From Cucumis sativus (lineage: Eukaryota > Streptophyta > Magnoliopsida > Cucurbitales > Cucurbitaceae): a stretch of 64,000 nt of DNA. Shown one piece after another: positions 27,901-38,759 of the stretch. Position 1 is the stretch's first letter, and every line of letters starts with the position of its first letter. The stretch covers positions 7,998,001-8,062,000 of the forward strand of contig NC_026657.2 of the NCBI RefSeq assembly GCF_000004075.3, read 5' to 3'. The notes beneath the pieces were generated by a model. That model was not told the origin of the DNA. It searched no databases and saw only the letters and a program-made list of their open reading frames with translations. The position numbers and the translations under genes are program-made.

Positions 27901-30536
27901 AATTGTAATAATAATAATAAAAGGATAATTAAAAAAAAAAAACTATCTGAAGTTACAGTCTCGCAGATCACCTTTGTATGAATATTGTCAATGCAGTCCA
28001 GAACAAAATCAGGTTTTCCGGAAAGAATTTCTTCTTCAGATGTTGCATCATATAATAGCACTTTTGCTTCTACTTGACACTCTGGAAAGATGGATAGAAA
28101 GTGCTCCTTCAGGCACTGAGCTTTTGAGATACCTACATCTGCTCTTGTTGCAACCGCGTGTCGATTAAGAGAAGAAAGTGACACCTTTTCAAGCAATTAT
28201 CAAATGAGTATACTAGCTACAAGAGAGAATATAGATGCATTAATTTTTCTTTCATACATTTAGATGTCGATATAATGTACAAATAACCAATTTATATAGC
28301 AATGGCGGATCCAAACAATTTATTCACAATTGTCCTCTACAAGATTTCAAAATTTGAAATTGATACATAATAACTTCATTATCTATCTTATCAAATAACT
28401 TTAATTTAGGTGGGGAAGAGTGTATAATTATTATAAAAGGAAAAATAAATTACATAAAAAGATTTGAAACTAGGTTCGAAATGGAGCTAACAAACAAAGT
28501 AACCACTAAGCTACCTACAAATATTAAAAACTAAAAACTTTTCTTTATATATATTATATAAAGACGATAAAGTTGAAGGGGGCTTAAGCCTCCTGAGCCT
28601 ATACTAAATCCGCCGGTGTATATAACGAAAGTAGGTTTTTTATACATAATCATAATGAAAATTGATATAAATAAATGAACTCAAAATAGAAAAATAGTTG
28701 TGTTAGGACATTTGGTTGAGGAAAATCATGCCAGACTGGATATAAAGGCTAATGAACGCTAAAAATCACATTCACATGAAGGGAAAGAAATATTACAGAT
28801 TGGCAAGTAGCAGAAGTCAAAGATTCAACAAGAAGGTAGAATCAAATAGATTGCACTAAAATACATCAGAAAGATTTGCACAAGACCTGGTCAAAGTCAA
28901 CGAGGAGAAGCCTGCCAACCCCTGATCGAAGAAGCATCATAGCAGCATGACTCCCAACACCACCAAGACCAATTACCACAACATAGGATGCAGTCACATT
29001 CTTCTGCGAGCTAAGGCCAAAGAACTGAATGTTCCTAATGACAACGGGAGCATAACTAACATGTTAAAAGCAAATAAAATTAATGATAAAGTATACCTTG
29101 ATGAAGCAAGGAAATACCAAGTCATTTATTTATCTCACATTAATTGAGTGCATGAGGGAGCCATTTCCTCTACATTTGACCAGACTTTAAGGAAATGGAA
29201 TAAATTACAAAGGTTTAAACAACATTAACCCAAGGAAGATTATATCTAACGAGGGATATTAGAAAAGAAAACAAGTGGATTGCTAAATAGAACCCTATGC
29301 AAATGGTTGCAATTTAATGGAGGATTAAAAGAAATAGATTAATCTCGACAAAATAAATCTTGAAAAACAAAAAGATTCCAGAAAGAAACACACCAAATCT
29401 ATCATAATGAACCGAACCTTCCAAAATAAAATGAAAATACCTTGTTAGTTGTTCAGAAACAATTTCGTCAGTTAGAAGGTCTACATCAGAAAGTCCACGA
29501 TTGGTGCACCCAACAACAGGACTGCCCTTTACAGTAGTCTCGACCATATTCTCATTACCTTCAAGAATCATTATATTTTTTTTAATAAGATATCTTCCAC
29601 AATCATTAACAAAAATCATATTATTGAGAAATTTTCAAGAAACAAATACCCTAAAATTAGCTTTGAGTAAGTTCCAAGTTCCAAGAGAAACATTGAAATC
29701 AACATTTTGAGGCATGAGCATTGATGTCATTTCTCATTCTCTACAATGACATCATAAAATCTACATACAAGACCACATCAATTTCAATCAAGAATAAAAC
29801 TACTATGTTTTACTTATTACACATTAGACTATTAGAGCAAATCAACGATGAGATATGGACTTCTTTCAGAAGTAAAAAAGAAGACAATAAAATAAAAACT
29901 GTACGACCACATCATAGAAGACTATCAACATTAATGTAACCCTCGTAGTCTACTTATGTATGCTAAGACGTTATAAGGCAACATTAACCAAAGCTTCGAC
30001 TGCGGAGTGCACAAAAAATTGAACCGTGAATCAGCCCTGAACGGACTTTGTGCTTCATAAACCATCGTGTTTAGTTAAGTTTTCCTTTGAATAGGCCATT
30101 GAAATGGAGGAAAACATCTATTTAATATTTATTTCGATGATTACTTACCACGCAGCTTGGTTGCCTTCGATTCAGCATGATCCGCGATCTGTCTGCAAAG
30201 TTGATAACTAATTATCAGTATCCCTGAGAGAAACTACCACGATATAGAAGATAAAACATAATCAGAAGTTCTATTGTTTCTTCCAAGTGATAGGACCTTA
30301 AGGTAGAAAACTATCTGTGTTGTTAGGGTTTCAATATCGCAGATAATTACTCGAACTCCATATCAGGCATTTAAGAGTGATCAATGAATCAAAAAATCTA
30401 GAAGAAACGGGATGATAAAGAAGAGATTCTAGTGCTGAACTTGCCTGTGAAGAAGCTTGAGGATGAAGAAGGTAGAAACAGAACCGAAGAGAGCTCCAGC
30501 TCCCACCAATGAGAGAGACTTGAATTTTCCCTCCAT
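24904..30536 (-). CDS. tRNA threonylcarbamoyladenosine dehydratase (TcdA/Tcd1 family, E1-like)
   Basis: Eleven exons: 30536-30445, 30192-30149, 29558-29441, 29034-28887, 28184-27972, 27402-27268, 26821-26687, 26501-26286, 25906-25782, 25417-25360, 25014-24904; total 464 aa. The family cyclises t6A37 to ct6A in ANN-decoding tRNAs using ATP. A membrane segment lies at about 8-28; yeast Tcd1/Tcd2 sit on the mitochondrial outer membrane, so an organelle-membrane location is likely. The ThiF/E1 Rossmann motif GLGGVG is at 107-112, followed by LLLVDFDQV (Asp131, Asp133) and SLNR with Arg142. Later come LDCIDNI, the family signature SATGAGARADPTRIR and GTIPAIFGQ. The C-terminal part includes WDRAKPAS. 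There is no E1 catalytic-cysteine or CxxC zinc module, which fits TcdA rather than ubiquitin-type E1 enzymes. Intron 1 has a GC donor (AG|GCAAGT). Intron 4 carries a short transposon-like insertion. Confidence 0.93.
27568..27707. repeat. Imperfect tandem duplication in a TcdA-gene intron
   Basis: The words aacttatcaccc, aatccttca and tatgaactta occur in the same order twice (about 27568-27650 and 27653-27707), with an internal deletion in the second copy. It lies in intron 5 (27403-27971) of the TcdA-like gene. Confidence 0.6.
28303..28615. mobile_element. Short non-autonomous element (MITE/SINE-like) in intron 4 of the TcdA-like gene
   Basis: The segment begins tggcggatcc and ends aaatccgccg, so its ends form a short inverted repeat around GGCGGAT. 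It has no coding capacity. Internally it has a Pol III B-box-like word (ggttcgaa, 28473-28480) and a short palindromic GC patch (gggggcttaagcctcc, about 28579-28594). Similar ~300-bp elements with these ends are common in eudicot introns as far as I recall. The flanks are tatata-rich, so a target-site duplication cannot be read with confidence. It is clear of both splice sites of intron 28185-28886. Confidence 0.5.
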
Positions 30537-31575
30537 TTTCTCAAACCCAGCTCTCGCCTTTCCCGCTGAGAACGGCCACCTCCACAATGCTTTAGCCTTT
30601 TGATGAACTGACCGTTCTTCGTTGAGTTTATTCTTTATTTTCTTTTGGACAAATTCCGAAACATAAAACAAACTTTTAATGTAATAACTGAACGCCTAAA
30701 ATTAAAAAGAAAAAAGAGAGGTAAAAATTAGATTCTTATATTTATAATAATTATAAAAATGAAACTCCATAAAATTCGAATTCTTAAACTTATATAATCA
30801 AAGTGTGTGTATATATATAAATTTTAGTGCTCAATTCTAAAGTTGAAATAAGTTTGAATCGTTAGTTTTTTTAAAAAAAAAATTAATAATATAATTAAAA
30901 CTATAATAATATTTTTTACGTGATTTTTAATTAAATTATGTACTTGTTAGGTTTTATATTTATAATTTAAAAGTACGATATTTTTATTTTTAGTATGATT
31001 ATAATCTTTCTAGTAAAATAGTATGAAAATTAAAACTATGTATCTTTGTAATTATCAATTTAGCCAAGCTTTTATTTACTATAATATTTTTCAATAGAAG
31101 ATATAGTTACTTTATTTATATTTTAAAAATGACCTATTTTATTCTAACATGTGTATACTTTTCTATCTTTCCGAGTCTCGTTTAAGATTTAGAAGCTAAT
31201 AATTATAAAATCAACAGGGGAAATACTCCATTGTCATTTAACTGTACTAATAACTAGTATATAATTTAACTTTTATATTTAAATTGTTGTTAGAAAAGAT
31301 TAATATATTAAAACTAGTGAGTATATATTCGATTGTAAAATTAATAGACTCAAGTTAAAATGAAGTATCTCGGTAAAGGTAAAATAATACAAAAGAAGTT
31401 TCTCTAATGAAAAGCATTTAAGGAGGCAATTCCCTCCCTTAGGGCAAGGGAATGGTCCAAAGGGAGTCCAAATTTCACGTTGTTTCTCCCTTGGTATCGC
31501 GGCGAGTTTTCCCCGATTCATCTCCTCCACTGAACCCTCCGCAGGAAACAGACTGCAAGAACCGAGCGAGTAACA
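30537..31575. promoter_or_regulatory. Shared divergent promoter region between the TcdA-like and SWIB genes
   Basis: The two genes are head to head with 1039 bp between their ATGs. The centre (about 30700-31330) is extremely AT-rich. The 200 bp before the SWIB start are GC-richer (31410-31575) and probably contain its leader. The 130 bp right of 30536 are likewise GC-richer and hold the other leader. An in-frame continuation upstream of 30536 exists but is unlikely to be coding, because the membrane-anchor start at 30536 is natural. No distinct TATA box could be assigned. Confidence 0.4.
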
Positions 31576-33977
31576 ATGTCGTCTGGATTCAACAATGGCA
31601 TAAGGGTTTTCAGAGCCTGTAGAGCTCTCTTAGCTCCGTCCAAATCCTCTGCTACCGTTCCCGCCACCGCTCCCAAATCCAAGACGACCTCGAAGCTGGA
31701 GCCGAAGCCGAAGCTGCCCAAGGTGAAGACTCCTCCGAGCTCCGTTGCTGCTGGTGTTGCAGCCACGCCCGAGCCGAAAATAAAAAAGGAAATGTCTCGA
31801 CCGTCGGGGATTCTGAAGGTCACTCAGGTTTCTCCAGCGTTGAGCAACTTCTTGGGTGTATCGGAGGCTTCTCGCAGCGATGCCGTCACGCAGATCTGGT
31901 CTTACATAAAGCTCCACAACCTTCAGGTTTGTAGCTTATAACCATTTTGGTTTCTAGGCCATTGGGTGGAAAAATGGACGTGCAAATAGGCTATAGTGCA
32001 CCTCCAACTTCCAATCCAGAAATTGCATCAACTAACAGACACTAGTTAACCTCTAAACTGAAATCTACGGTTTCTCTCCCCGCCGCAATGGGGGTCATTT
32101 AGTTTTTCCGATGAGGAAAGGTTTAGTAATCTGAAGGAAAATGGAGTATGGAGGTTTCACTGGTGCTCCCAATGCTTATTATTGCTGAGGTTGAGGAACC
32201 GGTTTTCTCCATGATCCAGGTAGATGCAAAGCCATCTGAGGAATTCTTTTTTCGTTCCTAAAAAGGAAACGTTAATCCTTAAACTGAAATCTATGGTTTC
32301 TCTCCCCGTCGCAATGGGGTCCATTAAGTTTTTCCGACGAGGAAAAGTTCAATTATCTGAAGGACAATGGATTATGGAGGTTTCATCCATAACTGGCGCT
32401 CCCAATGCTTATTATTGCTGAGGTCGAGGAACCAGTTTTCTCCATCCAGATAGATGCACACTTTTCTGAGGAATTATTTTTTTGTTCCAAAAAAAGAAAA
32501 GTTAACCTTTGAACTGAGATCCATGGTTTCTCTCCCCGCCGCAATGGGGGCCATTAAGTTTTTTCGATGAGGAAAGGTTTAGTAATCAGAAGGAAAATGG
32601 AGTATGGAGGTTTCATCCAAAACTGGTGCTCCCAATGCTTATTGTTGCTGAGGTTGAGGAACCAGTTATCTCCATGATCCAGGTAGATGCAAAGCCATCT
32701 GAGGAATTATTTTTTCGTTCCAAAAAAAGAAAAGTTAACCTTTAAACTGAGATCTATGGTTTCTCTCCGGGCTGCAATGGGGGCCATTAAGTTTTTCCGA
32801 AGAGGAAAAGTTAATTTGAAGGAAAATGGAGTATGGAGGTTTCATCCATAACTGGCGCTCCCAATGCTTATTATTGCTGAGGTCGAGAACCACTTTTCTC
32901 CATGATCCAGGTAGATGCAAAGCCATCTGAGGAATTATATTTTCGTTCCAAAAAAAGAAAAGTTCACCTTTAAACTGAGATGGGATCTTTACGGGAAGTA
33001 CTTGTTACCTTGTTGGACCTTATCTAAATTGTGTAATGGCAAACTGTGCTTGTATGGTAAATTCCCCGTGTTCTTTCTTGAACTTTGGGGGATGAAAATC
33101 AAATTTCATGAGCTCTCTTGAACCTTTAGAATTGAGAATCTTTTGGTCTCTAGATTTGGAATATCTACACGATGGACTCTTGGTGATATAAGTTGACTTC
33201 TGGGCATTGACAATCCCCTCCATTTTTTGATGAGAATGCTGAACTCTTAAAAGGTTGAAACACTTGATATAGAGATTATATTACACAGCAGGTTCAAATA
33301 CTACTTTGGTCCTTGCTTGGTCATACTCGCCAAAGTATAGAGACTAGAGCAAACATTTTGAAATTATAGGTACGAAAATAAGCCACAGTCCATAGTTGAA
33401 AGTATAAAGATCGGAAGGACTCATAGTTGAATGTATAGGGTCCAAAATGAACCAAAACCAAAAAGTGTAAGGTCCAAAGTAGTATATAGTAATAGTATTA
33501 CTCTATAAATTGTTGAAATTGATATTTTATTCAAGAAATATCTGGTACTGAACCCTATAATTTATTTGTGAGCTCGACAGTTAAGCCAGAGTTAACATAA
33601 CTTGAAGATGTTATTCTTTTGGAATGTTCATTCATTCATGTAAAGTTAGTTGTGGATTCCTTCTGTAGGCTTATTTTTTTGTCTCTCTATTTTTGTATTC
33701 ATTTGTACATTCTTTCACTCTGAGTTTCTTCCCTATGACATGAAATATTTTACTTAAAATTTCTGGTGGAACTTTATGAGCTGCACGCAATTACCCATAG
33801 TTTTCAAAGAAAAAACAAACGGCTTACGATATATTTCATTGTCGTCGCCTGCAGAATCCTGATAACAAAAGAGAGATCTACTGCGACGATAAACTTAAAG
33901 CCATATTCGAAGGAAGGGAAAAGGTTGGTTTCTTAGAGATCGGGAAATCTCTCGCACGCCATTTTGTAAAGAACTGA
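31576..33977 (+). CDS. SWIB/MDM2 (BAF60b) domain protein, small plant type
   Basis: Exons 31576-31926 and 33855-33977, joined in phase 0 at LHNLQ|NPDN; 157 aa. Residues 1-75 are basic and rich in Ala, Pro and Lys, which suits an organelle transit peptide or a flexible nuclear tail. The SWIB fold covers about 77-157: LKVTQVSPALSNFLG, then IWSYIKLHNLQ, KREIYCDDKLKAIF and the terminal FLEIGKSLARHF. Proteins of this size in plants consist of one SWIB domain and are found in chloroplast nucleoids or the nucleus. DNA compaction or a chromatin-remodelling accessory role is the usual proposal, and which applies here is not decidable. The 1928-bp intron splits the domain and contains a large tandem repeat array. 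The ATG is the first in frame after a GC-rich leader. Confidence 0.92.
32045..32980 (+). repeat. Tandem array of a ~229-bp unit (4 full copies plus a fragment) in the SWIB-gene intron
   Basis: Units start at 32045, 32271, 32501, 32734 and 32962 (periods 226, 230, 233 and 228). The fifth breaks off after about 19 bp near 32980. Each unit runs from a gttaacctttaaactga-like start through tttctctcccc, a CAATGGG block, ttttccga, a tctgaaggaaaatgg block, gctcccaatgcttattattg, and ends in a poly-A/G stretch (ccaaaaaaagaaaa). Copies differ by scattered substitutions and small indels. The unit is GC-richer than the flanking intron and contains a donor-like word, CAG|GTAGATG, in most copies. Confidence 0.95.
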
Positions 33978-35365
33978 TGCAGGTGATGAGAGATCAACTT
34001 TCAATCCCTGTTCTAACTTACTTTTTCAATCCTTTTAGTTAGCAATAGTCTTGTTTAGGTAACATTGATGAACTTCTCCCCAATGTGATGTCCAGTAAGT
34101 TTGTAAAAAGGATAAACACCAAAGTAGATGGCTTCCATTTTCTTCACAAGTTGAAGCCTTCTTTTCCCTAATCAGATTGTACATTTTGTGTTGTATGGTG
34201 CTTCCACATATTTTGTTTCAGCTCCAAATCATATTAATGGATGAAATATAAATGTAAAAAAATACAAGATGTCAATGAATTGTTTTTATTACAAATAGGA
34301 TGAAGGATCCAATTTTGAATATTCAGTTTTCATAAATCTTAAAACTAAACCGAATGTTGAAGTGTTTGATGACTTTTGGGACATAATATCCTATGGTTGG
34401 TTAGAGATTATAGCTATCAACAGCTCTAAAACCCTAAAGTAAACCAACTCAACTTCTTCATTTCAATTAGACAAATTTCAAGATACAAATGATAATCTCT
34501 TATCAAAGATTTATTTTTGAACGCTAGCTCCTATGGTTGCAACAAATGGGCGATGCCGTGAGCTACGATGTACCTTTTGTTGGTAAAAATCACTTCATTG
34601 TTTGATCTTATTGTTGCTCTCATTTGAAAGGTATAGTTGGATTTTAGTACAACAAAGCATTAAACATCTTTTAAGAATCAACGTGTACCTATATAAAGAT
34701 TAAAATGAAATTGTTTTTAAAATATAGTAAAATTAATCAATTTTTTTTGTAGTTCATTTAAATTGATTTTTGCACTAATTTTGTAAAAAATTTTAAATTT
34801 TGTTCGTTATACACAAAAATTTCTCAAATATTTAAATTCACCATATCTTTTCACTGATTTTCTTTTTAAATAAAATTTAATGAATTTCTTGTTTGCTTGG
34901 TTAAAAGTGAAAAAATAACTTTTAAATAATTGAATTTGATAAAAGTGCACTGAGTTTTTAAAATATAATAAGAAAATACAGCAAAAAAATAAAAAAATCG
35001 TCCATCTTTTACAAAAAAAAATCATCCCATTTTGTTTAGAGAAATTGCACAAAAAATTTAGAAAAACCTAGCTAGTAACACCTCTTTTTACATATGGTAA
35101 ATTTGACAAATATGACGATAATTAGACGACAATTTATTTACAAATTTGCTAATTTTAAAAAGGTAAATGACCTAGTTCTATTATCATTTTTTTATTTTTG
35201 CAAACTTTTTTTTAATGGTTCGTCCATTTTTTCATTTTTTATAACTGAACTAGGAAGGGTCAATTTATTTTATATATATAAAATTTAAATGAGTGAAATA
35301 AGAAAATAAAAGAAGATGATAGAGAGTGAATTAACCGAAACAGCTCCACTTCGAGGAGAGGCAAA
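33978..35365. other. Intergenic: SWIB-gene 3' UTR and promoter of the tRNA methyltransferase gene
   Basis: About 300-400 bp after the SWIB stop look like 3' UTR. From about 34680 the sequence is AT-rich. A TATA-like run (tttatatatataaa) lies at about 35268-35282, 85-100 bp before the methyltransferase ATG. Two upstream ATGs (35289 and 35316) lie between it and the start at 35366. Nothing else is recognised. Confidence 0.5.
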
Positions 35366-37630
35366 ATGGCTTCCTCCCTTTGCTTGCATTTACAAGCTTC
35401 CTCCCACCTCCGCTGCATTGCGGCTGCGAAGCCGGCGGCGCCTTCGATGGTCGCAACTGCGAACAAAATCTTATCTAAACGACCATTCCTTCGAAACTTC
35501 TCTTTACCATCGGGCTCTTCGGCCGACCTTTGCGAGCGGCAACCTCTCCGGAGTTCGGAATTAGTGGCGTTGGAATATGCCGACCTCAATCTCTCCCACA
35601 AAATGGTCGAGGTTTGTGTCTCTGTTCTTTAATTTTTGCCCTTATTTCTGATATCTTTGGCGAGTAATTGAAAACTGAGTGTGCTGATTATAATTAATGT
35701 GCATTTTTCTTGGTTTACTTATAATTGCAGGATTTGGGCCACGTTAGAATCAGACAGCATGTTAATCCTCTTAGTTCTTCTTTTTCTGTATGTAATTTGA
35801 TATTTGAAACTGGGTTTGGCTTCTCTCTGATGAAGATGAACAATTAAGAACTGTGGGATTGGAATTTGAGCTTAGTGTTTGCTTAATTGAAGGAGTGCTT
35901 TCCCTCTTTTACCTTTCAGGTGCCCACACCAGCACCAAACTGGGATGAAGTCTTCAGGGATCCCACGTTGCCCCTCATGGTCGATATAGGAAGTGGTGAG
36001 TAAGTTGATGCATTCTCTGTTATATACTTATAACTATCTATTTTCGTCTTAATTCCAACTTTTTTCTTTGTATCCAAGCTACTTATGCATACTATGATTT
36101 CATGGGATAATATTTGATTTTTCTATACCATGTGCTTGAATCCATGTCCGTAATTTTGAAATGGTTAAAATCTTGTTCGTCCCTATAAAATATGCTTCAT
36201 ATGCATTTATTCATTCATAATCGATTATGATGACATGAAAATAGTGTTTAAAAGTGTAAAATTTAACAATAGATTGATTTTAAATGATTAAATAGTGATT
36301 TTGAACATAAAGAGATCACTCTTAAGTATGTCATTATTATAGTCCGTCTCTTACCCATTATCCCAGTTTGGGGTAAGCAGAGGATAGTCATGAAGAAATC
36401 TTTGAAACTAATGCATCCACCGTGATTTAAACCTTGGGCTAGCTAGTAAAAGTTAATACGATATCAGTCACCTAGGTTGACCTGAATAATTTACAATGGA
36501 TTTGCTGTGGTCTACATTGAAAATGTTAGTACACTTTATGAAAATCTTGATTACCTCTCAGTTTTGGTTTAACTACCCTTGTTACATTCTTTTTGTGGGA
36601 TTCACGAGGCCGTTTTATATATTGTTTACCCCAGCAATATTCTAAGTATTCCTATTCCCAGGTAGTGGCAGATTTCTCTTGTGGCTTGCAAAAAGACACC
36701 CTGAGTCAAGAAATTTCTTGGGTCTTGAAATACGACAAAAAGTACGGGACCAAAGATATTCATTCCTTTAGAGTCTTAATTGGTTTGAACTTTTTGATCC
36801 TCATTCGCTTTCTTTTGTGCTCTTGCAGCTGGTCAAGCGTGCTGGTATTTGGGTTAAAGAGTTGGGGTTTAGCAACGTGTAAGGACCTTAACCTCATATC
36901 AGGTAGCGAAAAGCAAGATCATCTTTTTGCTATTGGTACATTAGTAATGAACTTTCTGAACTTGAATGCAGACATTTCATGTTTGCAAATGCTACAATTT
37001 CTTTTAAACAGATTATATCTTCATATCCTGGGCCCTTGATACTGGTTTCCATACTGGTTAGTGCACAACCATTCATAACACACTATACTGCCATATTTTT
37101 CAGTCCCCCCACCCAAACAAATCAACCCCAACTTCCCCATTGATCCAGTCCGATAAATATCGACAAAGATAGAACTCACCCATGTTTAATCTGATTGCAG
37201 TGCCCAGATCCCCATTTCAAGAAACGACATCATAAACGAAGGGTTTTGCAGAAGCCTTTGGTAGAATCTATAGTAGATAGTTTAATGCCAGGAGGACAGG
37301 TATATATGATCTTCTGATTATCCATCCCTGACAATGAATGATCTGTTGCATTGTCTGATGTTGTGAATTTTAATCTATACAATTCAACAGGTGTTCATAC
37401 AGTCCGACGTGCTCGAAGTGGCAGCAGACATGAGACTTTGGTTTGATTCTGAAGCCCATATTCTGGAACACATTAACAAGATCGACAAGAGTGTTTTGTG
37501 TGATAAAGATGGATGGTTGTTGAACAATCCAATGGGAATAAGGACAGAAAGAGAAATTCACGCTGAATCAGAAGGTGCAAACATTTATAGAAGAATGTAC
37601 TCAAAAGTACACTTGACTAAAGAAGAATAA
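35366..37630 (+). CDS. tRNA (guanine-N7)-methyltransferase, TrmB type, probably organellar
   Basis: Eight exons: 35366-35611, 35731-35787, 35920-35995, 36662-36741, 36829-36878, 36972-37056, 37201-37299, 37391-37630; all GT-AG and in frame, 310 aa. The enzyme makes m7G46 in the tRNA variable loop with SAM as donor. Residues 1-60 are rich in Ser, Ala and Arg with almost no acidic residues, as in a plastid or mitochondrial transit peptide. The SAM site is VDIGSGSGRF (122-131), followed by FLGLEIRQK with Glu149. The TrmB signature CPDPHFKKRHHKRR follows at the start of exon 7, then SDVLEVAADM, and the C-terminal tRNA/SAM motif TEREIHAESEGANIYRR. The N-terminal extension separates this from the nucleo-cytosolic Trm8-like plant paralogue. 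Two upstream ATGs may reduce translation. The nearest Arabidopsis gene by memory is At5g17660. Confidence 0.94.
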
Positions 37631-37925
37631 CTAACTTACTTACTAGATGGATTGTTTAATGATATAATCTTAATCTATTTACATTTACATTTGAGTCATG
37701 CTTTCTGCCTAATATTGGTATTGGGAAGTTGAAAAAAAAATTTCCCATGAAATTAGGAAAGAAATAGAAATTAGGATTAGGGTTGGAAAATATAACGAAA
37801 AATACGGTGGGTCCCACCTGCCTCTATCTTGTTTCCACCTGGCGCCAACATAGATGACTAGTCAAATTAAATTTATTTATTTATTGGTTTTTGTTTTTGC
37901 TCTTTTAAGAGAAAGGTCAAGATAA

Positions 37926-37963
<38 letters not shown>
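37926..37963. repeat. Compound (TA)n(TG)n microsatellite
   Basis: About ten TA units run directly into about nine TG units, 300 bp after the methyltransferase stop. It gives chance ORFs rich in Thr-His and Tyr-Ile on the minus strand, which should be ignored. Confidence 0.95.
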
Positions 37964-38620
37964 ATTATGTATATTATTAAAAGTCGAATTCACAAAATTT
38001 GATAAGTTTTTTCTTACGGAAGTTTCTTCGAATTTGTAATTATTTGAAATACGTTGTTCCTTAACAGTTAAGCTTAAATAAATTGCTATATATTTTACAA
38101 GCTGTGTGTGTATGTATATATATATATGACTTCTGATGTTTAAACACATTAAAGCTAACGATATAGTTATGTATCATTTTGTTCAATAATATCTTAATGT
38201 TTTTAAACATGCAACTGTAGTCTATCCGTCCTCATCCTTAATAGTAAATAATGTTATTTTGAAAATGTTTGGATGATAATTTTACACATCATAAAGAACA
38301 ATGTAGTAACTATTACTATATTCTTAAATGTCTCATTCACGCTAATAATGAATATTGCTATTCACACACATCTCAACCACTCCTTATTTAATTCAACCAC
38401 TTTAGTTGAGCATAATTATAAAAGAAAATTCTAAAGAATGTAGGAAAATTTTCATATTATAACATAGATACTATTCTTATTAATTGATTATTATGTTAAT
38501 GAAACTAGTTAACGTAGTCCAATAAAATTTTGTCCATTACTCATACTCATGTTATAATCGTAATAAAAAAGATTCATTACTATCATACACAAAAATTATT
38601 TAAATAACTAAACTTTTGAA

Positions 38621-38628
<8 letters not shown>

Positions 38629-38670
<42 letters not shown>
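38629..38670. repeat. (AT)n microsatellite
   Basis: About 21 AT units, preceded by a run of ten A, about 130 bp upstream of the likely transcribed region of the glycine/proline-rich protein gene. Its length could affect promoter spacing. Confidence 0.95.
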
Positions 38671-38673
<3 letters not shown>

Positions 38674-38759
38674 TAAGGAAATTAGTAAGTTAGAGGCGTT
38701 GAAGGAACGCGAACACGAACGCGGTTGATACTCTTTTCATTTGACGTACAAATTACACA

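Larger units (their letters stand above)
37631..38759. other. Intergenic with microsatellites
   Basis: Holds the methyltransferase 3' UTR (first ~100-150 bp), two long dinucleotide tracts listed separately, and the promoter of the downstream glycine/proline-rich protein gene. No ORF with similarity. Confidence 0.5.

Noticed and set aside
31518-31917. Minus-strand ORFs of 95-101 codons over the SWIB first exon
   Set aside because: Mirror images of the Ala/Pro/Lys-rich N-terminal coding sequence.
36300-36480. Possible SINE in intron 3 of the tRNA methyltransferase gene
   Set aside because: Some words resemble a Pol III B box, but no tail, ends or duplication could be read.
37877-38149. 90-codon minus-strand ORF with Thr-His and Tyr-Ile runs
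   Set aside because: Generated by the (TA)n(TG)n microsatellite.
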